Program-made: the position numbers and the translations under genes
The notes under the pieces: model-generated
Seen by the model: only the letters and a program-made list of their open reading frames with translations
Databases searched by the model: none
Told to the model about the DNA's origin: nothing
Origin: Escallonia rubra
Taxonomy: Eukaryota; Streptophyta; Magnoliopsida; Escalloniales; Escalloniaceae
DNA length: 64,000 nt
Direction of reading: 5' to 3'
NCBI GenBank assembly: GCA_033065855.1
Contig: JAVXUO010001654.1
Span: 186,001-250,000, forward strand
Shown here: piece after piece, positions 56,304 to 64,000 of the stretch
Layout of the letters: each line of letters opens with the position of its first letter
How positions within the stretch are numbered: the first letter of the stretch is position 1

Positions 56304-57826
56304 GTACGGGACATATGACCTACCCGACCAAGCCTTGGCATGCCTTAGTGCATTTTCCACACTTGTAATTTTTTCGTTCATTTTGCAAGTTTCCATGTAC
56401 GTCATACCCATGTATCAAGGCATGCTGCCTATCCTTCGTTATCAATGAAGTTACATTTTCCAGACTTAGAAAAATTTCAAGCTACATTGCTCTTACACAA
56501 GTCTATTGATATCACCCTTCATGCCATCACCCACTCCCTTGGGGGCTTCACCCCTTCCCAACCCCTTCGGCCTCACATTGCAACGACTTGGTACGTGGTG
56601 CGCGGGGTGGCTCGAACCGCGGTACTACGGTCGCATCATCATCCTTCATTCACTTTTCTTGACACTTGAAAAAAAAAATCGTTTTTCACAGCCGGGTCAC
56701 CACCCTCAACGGCCTCCCCTTAGCATCCTTGCCCGAACTCAAAAAAAAAAAATTCAACACTTAGAAAATTTTTCAAGTTTTTCATCTTCCCCACTACTCC
56801 TCACATTCATGCTCTCATCACTCTCTTTATACCTCCATTCACTCTCCCTCTCACCATCCAACACCCTATCACCCTTTCCCCACTTCATAAACAATTTTTT
56901 CTCTCTTTCTTATGGAAAAGTTTCCTTCTTCTCCCATCCCACTCCTCTCTTTCTCTTCATGTACATTGTGAAAATGTCATTGGGGGCTCCCTCTTTAGGG
57001 CTGTCCAAAAAAAAATCTGGGCAAACCCTACTCGCGCACCCGAACCCGACCAGCGTTCCTCCCCAAACCCTAACCCTAAATTTTCATCTCTTTCTCTTCT
57101 CTCATGCCCCGCCGCAGCCCCCATTGGCGCCGCCACAGCCCCTTGGCCTCGGCCTTCTGCCCCGCCGTCCCGCCCACCGGCGTCGCCTCCCCCATCGCCG
57201 GCGACGACCCCTCTCTTCTTTCCCCCGCCCCTCGGCCACTCGTGGCACCCCGCCGCCGCCGCCCCCTTCTTTTTCCCCCTTCCTTTTTCCCCTACATCTT
57301 CCCCCTCCCCTCTTTTGGCCTCGGCCTCCCCAACCCCCTCCCCTAGGCTGATCCCAACCCCCTCCCTAAGGCCGACCCCGACCCCTCCCCCTTCCTCTCT
57401 CCTTCTTCCCTCTTCCCCTCTCCCCTTCTCCCCAAGCTCGGCCTCGGCCTCCCCATCCCCTCCCCTAGGTCGACCCCCCTTCCCTCTCTTCCCTTCCCCC
57501 ACACCGCAACCCTCACGCCACACCCAAGGCCGAGGCCGACTCCTCCCCCTCTTCAACCTTCGGCCTTCATCCTCCTCCCCCTTCTTTCACCTTCGGCCAC
57601 CATCAAGGCCACCCATTTTTGGCTTTCCCAAATCCATGGCCATCACCTTCAAGAACCTCTCCATCTGTTCTTTCCCTTCACCACCTTCGGCCCAAAACAC
57701 AATCACAACGACCCCCCCTCCACAACTTATTCACTTTAGTCACAACACCCAAGTCCACCCCGCCATCTTCGACCTTCCCACCTTCACATCATGGCCGATA
57801 TCCAAGGCCGGTACTTAAAAACAAAA
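56304..57826 (+). other. Non-coding interior of the gag-only element, strongly pyrimidine-rich
   Basis: No pol motifs on either strand. From about 56800 to 57620 the + strand is dominated by C and T (for example CCCCTCCCCCTTCCTCTCTC near 57382). ORFs of up to 281 codons here are low-complexity Pro/Ser/Leu on + and Gly/Arg/Glu on -, as expected from composition alone. Confidence 0.65.
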
Positions 57827-59094
57827 GGGATAATATCACTTATATCCCTCAGTTTATGGGTAAATTACAGTCAAAGACGTAAGTTTTAAAATTTTGCACT
57901 CGTATCCAAAATGTGAACATTTTGTATCACATATGACCATCGTTAGGGTTCTGTGACCCTAACTAACGTTTTTTGCTGACGTGGTAATATTGTATTTTGA
58001 AAATGGCAATACTATCCCTAGACCCTAATACATATTTTATACATCTCCTCCTTCCGTCCTTTTGATTAGAAATACATAATTCTATTTTTTTTCTTTTTTC
58101 TCACTCCCTTCTAACCTTAACGAGCTCATTCTCCCTTTCTCACATATCAGACTCGGGCCTCCATCACCGGCTAGCTTCCACCGCCGATAACCCTACATTT
58201 CCACCATAGCCATATCACACACAACCACGTCCTCACTCTATTATTTCATACTCAGCCCCATCACTGGCCTTCGCCGGCAGCCAGCCTCCACAGCCGGCGA
58301 CCCTCCATTTCCACCGCCCAGACCACACACAACCACACTACACCCTCTTTCCTCGTCGAGTCTTCCTAATCTTACCAGATCTGACCTCCGGCCTACCACA
58401 TCCACCTTCGTTCAGCCTCTGACCTCCACCTCAACCAAGCCCTCCACCTCCCAGAAACTCACCATCGCCACTACCACAAATCCCCAATCACCATCCTTGA
58501 CACCCATCACAGCCAGCCCACACAAAAAAATTAACCCACCACCGCCACAAATCCCATCGACCCACCACTACCATATCCCATCGCCCAACCCCGTGACTAT
58601 TCCTCATCAACTATGCTGCCATTGTCATAGACTCACAAAATGGCACCAACTCCAATTTGGGTTTTAGGTTTTTGCAACAGAACCGAGTTTTCTTGTATGG
58701 ATTTGACTTTGATGCTTCTAATTGGGCTTGAGTTTGATGCTTATGTTTTTGTTGGTGCTGTTAGTTAAAAAGTATGAAAATTGTGGTGACATTTGATTTT
58801 CACAGTGGTAGTCAAAGTTCGAAAATTGTGGTGACATTTGATTTTCATGGTGTGGTGGTCAATAATACAAAGAGGCAATTTAGGCAAAAAGTAGAAAGAG
58901 AAAAGTGGTGAGATACGGTGGTAATCATGTCAAAGGATCAAAAACTCAAATCTAAGGGCAATCATGTCATTTTACACTAATTTTTAACACCGTTTGTATT
59001 CTGTCTGGTCAAAGGACAGAAGTGATATAAACGCTAACTTGTGTCCTCGTCTGTAATTTACCCCTAAACTCAGGGATATAAGTGATATTATCCC
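57827..59094. mobile_element. Foldback / MULE-like element inside the gag-only gypsy element
   Basis: Inverted ends GGGATAATATCACTTATA, continuing through a CCCT(C/G)AGTTTA and GGGTAAATTACAG block on both sides, about 45 bp nearly perfect. Flanks AAAACAAAA (57818-57826) and nine A (59095-59103) may be a 9-bp TSD with one change, as for Mutator-like elements. The interior has a C-rich, duplicated block (58150-58330) with CCACCGCCG and CATTTCCACC motifs and a GTTAGGGTT/AACCCTAAC hairpin near 57945. No transposase. 1268 bp. Confidence 0.8.
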
Positions 59095-59752
59095 AAAAAA
59101 AAAAAACTTTTTTTTTCGGCAACATTGACTGCCTTCCCTTGCTCGCGCCCCTGCGCTCGTCGTGGACTGCCCCCGCATCGCGACGCCCGATCGCGCACAT
59201 CGCGCCCCTACACATTTCATACTTTTTTACGCTTAGAAATTTTTTTGCAAATTTGATCACATCCCATGTGACGATGTCCCTCGACATCAACATCCTTGGT
59301 AGGTGGTGCGCGAGGTAGCTCGAACCACCTACTCCAACTCATTATTCGACGCTCGTCATCCGTTGCCCGGGCACCGTCTTCGCGACCCCCGTCGCCAGCA
59401 CCCGTGCGCCGTCTCCATGACCCCCGTCGCCAGCGCCCGTGCGCCGTCTCCGTGATGTTTGTCGCCCATTGCCCGGGTGACGTCGTTGCGACACTCGTCG
59501 TTCGTCGCCCGGGCGCCGTTTACGTGCTCGCTCCCCTGCGCCCTATCATCATGCCCTTGCGTCAACACCCAAGCATCCCAAGGCTTTCGTAGGTGGTGCA
59601 CGAGGTGGCTCGAGCCACCTACTCTTCATCATCATCATGCATTGACGACCTCAACAACACTCCGGCCAAACAACATCAAATCTTGCTAAGTATTCATGCG
59701 TGCGGTGCCCGCTCGGGTTGCCCCTCCGCGCACACCAAACGCAGGGGGTTTA
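59095..59752 (+). other. Interior of the gag-only element before its 3' LTR
   Basis: Poly-A/poly-T stretch (59095-59117), then GC-rich sequence with CGTCGCC repeats akin to those in the LTR and a GGTGGTGCACGAGGTGGCTC segment present twice (about 59298 and 59592). The purine-rich GCAGGGGG (59741-59748) just before the 3' LTR may serve as polypurine tract. Confidence 0.5.
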
Positions 59753-62292
59753 TGTTCCTAACCTATTCTGGTCGTACCCAAAGGCCCACTGTGGTCCCAA
59801 TCTCCATGACACGTCCGCACAAGCAACAATCATTTTAAACGCTCACAACTGGTCAAAGCGTGCACGCTCAAGTCACGTCCACTTCTTAGTTCTTCTACGT
59901 TACTTCGTCACTAAGAAGCTCATTTTCACACGAAGCCTTATCACGCTTCGACCGTTGCATTTTGCACGTCACCGGTCGGCGCGCCATGGCACTTGCCCAA
60001 GGAGGTCGGCCTTGGCCTCCCCATTGGGGTCGGCCTCGGCCTCCCCATTGGGGTCGGCCTCGGCCTCCCCTTGAGGTTGGCCTTGGCCTTCTCCCAAGGG
60101 TTGGACTTTGGCCTCCATCCTTAGCACCTTCACTTCTCTTCAAGAGGCCTTGGATCCTCCGCGACCCCCGTCGCCCGTCGTCCGGACGTCATCTCCGCGA
60201 CCCCAATCGTCCAGATGTTATCTCCGCGACCCTCGTCGCCTTGACTTCACTCCGCGACACCCGTCGCCCGTCGTCCGGACGTCATCTCCGCGACCCCCGT
60301 CGCCGGGACAGCACTCTGCGACCCCGTCGCCTGGACATCACTCCTCGACCCCGTCGCCTGAACACAACTCCGCGACCACGTCGCCCGGACACAACTCCGC
60401 GACCCCGTCGCCCGGACACAACTTCGCGACCACGTCGCCCGGACACAACTCCTCGACCCCGTCGCCCGGACACAACTCCTTGACCCCGTCGTCGGGACAC
60501 AACTCCGCGACCCCGTCGCCGACGTCCGGGCGTCGCACTTCAACACTTCCTCGCGCCCGTGCGCTGCGCCGCTGATACTGTCGTGCCCCCAGGATCTCTA
60601 TCACACTACCGTGCCCCCGGCACCATACGCACTCTGTCGCGCCCATGCGCCACCATTGACACAAATGTGCCCTCGGCACCTTACGTACTTCGTCGCGCCC
60701 ATGCGCCGAGCCATTGACACAGATGTGCCCCCGGCACCTTACTCAGTTCATCGCGCCCATGCGCCACAATCATGTCATCATGCCCCCGGGCACCACACTC
60801 ATTCATCACACCATGCGCACCTTGCCTTGGTCATGGAACATGCTTCAACCCAGTCTCTGAAGTGTACATCATCCTGCGGGGATAGACGACTCCTCCGGGA
60901 CACTATCTCTGCCAGGGAGCTCTTCAACTCCCCTTCCGCCAGGTAGACGGCTCCTCCGAGATGCTACCTCGGCCAGTCAGGTAGACGGCTCCTTCGGGAT
61001 GCTACCTTGACTCGCTCCGAGTGCTCCGGCACAAGGACTCACCCGCGGGGATATGCGACTCCTCCGGGACACTATCTCTGCCAGGGAGCTCTTCAACTCC
61101 CCTACCGCTAGGTAGACGGCTCCTCCGGGATGCTACCTCGGCCAGTCAGGTAGACGGCTCCTCCGGGATGCTACCTTGACTCGCTCCAAGTGCTCCGGCA
61201 TAAGGACTCACCCGCGGGGATATGCGACTCCTCCGGGACACTATCTCTGCCAGGGAGCTCTTCAACTCCCCTTCCGCCAGGTAGACGGCTCCTCCGGGAT
61301 GCTACCTCGGCCAGTCAGGTAGACGGCTCGTCCGGGATGGTACCTTGACTCGCTCCAAGTGCTCCGGCATAAGGACTCACCCCCGGGGATAGATGACTCC
61401 TCCGGGACACTATCTTTGCCAGGGAGCTCTAAGTGCTCCGGCACGAAGACTCCCTTTCTGCCAGGTAGACGGCTCCTCCGAGATGCTACCTTGGCCGGCC
61501 AGGTAGACGGCTCCTCCGGGATGCTACCTCGGCCTGCGGAATAGGCGACTCCTCCGGGACACTATCTCCGTCAGGGTGCCTGCGTGACTGGCCTACGTGC
61601 TCTGGCACTGGGGGCTTGTGTCGGCACCCCTAGGGACTATGACCCTCGGGTCACTCCGAGACAGGAGTAGGTCTTCGGAGGGCATCGCGCCTAGTTCACC
61701 TGGCAGTTGGGCGTCGGGTCTTCCCCACCTCTGCTAGGCCTGTGGGACTCCGCAAGGGCTTGGATTGGAGGCTAGATCAAGGGGTTCTCTGGCCACACCA
61801 ACGTTGTGGGAGCCAGTCTTTCCAGACAGACAGAGCGACGCTGTGCGGGGCAGGCCGGGTGAATATGTGATCCGACAGTCCGTGGAGCACCGGCACCCGT
61901 GGACCCCCGGTGACGTGTCACTCCCGGGGAGCGCCACATGTCGGTTTATGACATCATTATCTCAATCTCTAAAAATAGAGGTCTTGAGAATTCATTATAG
62001 GACTTCTTCTTCACTCTCTCATATTTTGACTTTCTCACTCTAGAATCCTAGAGAGAGAAACATACAGGACCTTGACTCTGGACCTAAGCATCGGACTGTG
62101 ACTGTTGTCGTGTATTCACCTTGCGCCATCGCCCTCGTAGCACTGCCACGCTCAAGCTCTGTCTGGGAAGCCCTTGGTCTCTACCCTTGTTCCACCCTTG
62201 CTGTGTCCTACATCAACATACTTGGAAGCTGACGCGGACTGCATTTCTTGTGGCATCTCCACGTAGGTACGAACGCACTTCCCTTAGCATCA
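59753..62292 (+). repeat. 3' LTR of the gag-only gypsy element
   Basis: 2540 bp, TGTTCCTAACC...TTAGCATCA, followed by the TSD ACCTT. It matches 51950-54475 throughout, including the 27-bp array (60150-60530) and 169-bp array (about 60880-61560). Confidence 0.92.
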
Positions 62293-62297
62293 ACCTT

Positions 62298-62703
62298 CAA
62301 AGAGTTGGAAAAATTAAGTTGGACCAAAATACCCCCCAAACTAGCCGTTATATTGGTGTTGGGGGGGTAAAAGTGGAATTTAGGGAAATAATGAGGAATA
62401 TGGCCGTTGGGGGGAAAAGGGGGGGGGGGGGGAATATAGTTTTGAAAATCTGTGGGGCCTGCCAGAAAAGGGCCACAAAATCAGGCCAGAAAAGGGCCGT
62501 AGACCGGGCCAAAAACGGGGCCAATTTCAGGCCAAACCGGGCCAGCTCGTTTTGGAGGGCCTGACCCGAGCTTTTTTCTGCAATTCTTCGGCCTGGTCCA
62601 AGCATAGGTCCAAAGCCCTAAACAAACGGGCCGCTACTGTCCACCACAGGGCCGGGCCAGCCCGGGCCAACCCGCGGGCTACCTGGCCCTTTTGACAACT
62701 CTA
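62298..62703 (-). other. Right end of the hAT transposon (promoter-side end)
   Basis: Holds a G12-type run near 62417-62431, dense GGGCC/GGCCC subterminal motifs (62455-62690) and the inverted terminal repeat ending at 62703. As the transposase reads leftward, this end should carry its promoter. Confidence 0.7.
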
Positions 62704-62711
62704 CATAATGC

Positions 62712-63406
62712 AGCTGAAAAGTAATAGCAAGTGAACGCGGCTTTCTGCATGAGTCAACAATTCGAGAGACGCAAAACTATGAATTACAAATTATATCTGA
62801 TAAAAATGGTGTCACATAAATAGCGATATATGAAAAATGTTCTTTTAAGCGATTTAGATATACTAGCAGCAATATACGTGTGTTGCACGTTGATACAATC
62901 ATGTTTTATACAAGAACAATCATCTACTTTTGGTTTAAAAGCCTAAAGACTAATATAGGAAAGCGAATAAGTCATCCTAACTTTTAGCAGTTTTCTCTCT
63001 ACAGATGCATTTTCTAAAGATTTTTTCGTAATCATTTTATTGTTAACTATTATTTTCGTTAAAATTTGAAAAGAAACAAAAACTTTTTTCTAAGACAATG
63101 AGCAAAAAGTATATACATCAAAGCAATTTTTTGTCCTCAATAAAAGAAAACGTTACGCAATAGAACATTTCCTGATGTACACTTCCATATCACAGCATTA
63201 ATTATTAACACTCTACGAGATTGTGAAAAAAAGAAAAGAAGAAGATCGTCAATGAAAATATAAATCACATCCAATAATGGATTACAAAAACCCTGAATAT
63301 GAGGTTCAATAGTGCTGACACCACAACGAAGGATAGATTTGGAACATATATGCAAATAATTGAATAAAGACAACTACTCATTTTCAGGTAAAGTAATCCT
63401 AATGTC

Positions 63407-63437
<31 letters not shown>

Positions 63438-64000
63438 ACACACACCCACCCCACCTTTTGGTTACAAACAAATTCCAAGCTATATGATGCGAAGAATATA
63501 TAGTCCTTAATGAAGGTTCCGGTATTAGTTTTGACAGCATTGAAATTTGTTTGACTTGATGAGTCTAGAGTCTTATGCATGTCATTCTTTATGAGCGTAT
63601 ATATGTAGGGGATATCAGCGTGCTTCCTCAAGAGGTCCTAACTTAGGCATAGTGATGGTCTATGTTTCGTACCCTAAAATCTCTCTTATAACCGTACTTC
63701 ATGAAAATATAGCTTCACTTGTGTCAAATAAAATACAATAAAAAAAACAGATAATGTTAGGATGAATATTTGGAAAAGTCGGTTAACAAAAACATTTATG
63801 GTTTATGAAGGTGGGAATGTGACATGCTTTCTAAGTGTGAATGCATTATTAACGACATTTTTTGAGACACGTGATATACACCTAAAAATGTTTCGCTAGT
63901 GTGAATAACCAAAAGTATAACTATAAAATTTACCTCTGAATGCGTGGAAGAAAAATGAACTTGGTGTAAGAATTAAGAAGTATATATGTATGATAAAGAA
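62712..64000. other. AT-rich intergenic DNA
   Basis: No gene recognised on either strand. 62860-62930 has ATACGTGTGTTGCACGTTGAT-like sequence related to family Y repeats near 12050 and 12365. A poly-C run followed by (CA)n is listed separately. Confidence 0.5.
63406..63445. repeat. Poly-C plus (CA)n microsatellite
   Basis: Eighteen C followed by about eleven AC units. Lengths of such runs are unreliable in assemblies. Confidence 0.9.

Larger units (their letters stand above)
51950..62292 (+). mobile_element. Gag-only Ty3-gypsy retrotransposon (TR-GAG type)
   Basis: Exact TSD ACCTT at 51945-51949 and 62293-62297. LTRs of about 2.5 kb (51950-54475, 59753-62292), TGTTCC...GCATCA. A tRNA-Arg type primer site at 54479 and a gag ORF (54543-56303) follow, but no protease, RT, RNase H or integrase is found before the 3' LTR. 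The space after gag (56304-59752) is low-complexity plus an inserted foldback element. This fits the terminal-repeat-with-GAG class; primer type and gag style point to the Tat-like branch. Confidence 0.9.
45005..62703 (-). mobile_element. hAT transposon, about 4.2 kb original length, expanded to 17.7 kb by nested insertions
   Basis: Ends TAGAGGTGTCAA (45005) and, in reverse, TAGAGTTGTCAA (62703). Exact 8-bp TSD CATAATGC at 44997-45004 and 62704-62711. Both subterminal regions (45015-45195, 62455-62690) are crowded with GGGCC/GGCCC motifs, the usual binding-site pattern of hAT transposases. The transposase lies at 51450-49175 on the minus strand. The original element consists of 45005-45369, 48523-51949 and 62298-62703. 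It was split by a gypsy solo LTR and by a 10.3-kb gag-only gypsy element. Confidence 0.92.

Noticed and set aside
56506-57818. ORFs of 281, 199 and 167 codons
   Set aside because: Explained by the C/T-rich composition of the gypsy interior; no domain or motif and no conserved start context.
57940-57975. TTAGGG/CCCTAA words suggesting an interstitial telomere repeat
   Set aside because: One word on each arm of a short hairpin, not a tandem telomere array.
1-64000. A previously undescribed defence, metabolic or signalling gene system
   Set aside because: Beyond asparagine synthetase, the TLDc gene and one tRNA, the coding signals I can recognise belong to transposable elements; I found no cluster of unknown intact genes.

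Overview
The window is nuclear DNA of a flowering plant, most likely a eudicot. It has split genes with GT/AG introns, a plant-type asparagine synthetase, a plant TLDc-domain gene, a eukaryotic tRNA-Arg, and plant Ty1-copia, Ty3-gypsy, LINE, hAT and MITE-like elements. No species is claimed. No bacterial-type system (operon, CRISPR, phage) is present; the richest content is a layered pile of transposable elements, many with target-site duplications (TSDs) that can be read directly.

Host genes. At the left end, nine exons on the + strand (1259-7564) encode the synthetase half of asparagine synthetase; the N-terminal glutaminase exons are not seen in bases 1-1258. On the - strand, 35946-30538, an eight-exon gene encodes a 369-residue TLDc-domain protein whose reading phase is intact across every junction. 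A tRNA-Arg(ACG) lies at 36850-36922, about 0.9 kb upstream of the TLDc start codon.

Elements between the genes. 8.5-11.7 kb holds an antisense gypsy RNase H relic beside a LINE 3' end that was itself hit by a non-autonomous hAT element (9733-10775, 8-bp TSD) and a MITE-like element. 12.7-13.7 kb holds a second, related MITE-like element with a TTA TSD. A copia-type solo LTR sits at 14445-15857. A full-length, decayed Sirevirus-like copia element spans 16935-27198 (TSD AAATT), with an env-like remnant and a chimeric 5' LTR. 37742-43531 is a non-coding LTR element (TSD GGGGG) carrying another copia-type solo LTR.

Right third. 45005-62703 is one hAT transposon (TSD CATAATGC) with a broken transposase on the - strand. 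It was split by a gypsy-type solo LTR (45370-48517, TSD ATCTT), which in turn contains a copia-type solo LTR (46623-48088, TSD AATAC), and by a 10.3-kb gag-only gypsy element (51950-62292, TSD ACCTT), which contains a foldback element (57827-59094). Subtracting the insertions leaves a hAT element of about 4.2 kb. The gypsy primer-binding site resembles the complement of the 3' end of the tRNA-Arg found in the same window.

All exon borders and element ends were read by eye; protein families were recognised from motifs, not by database search.
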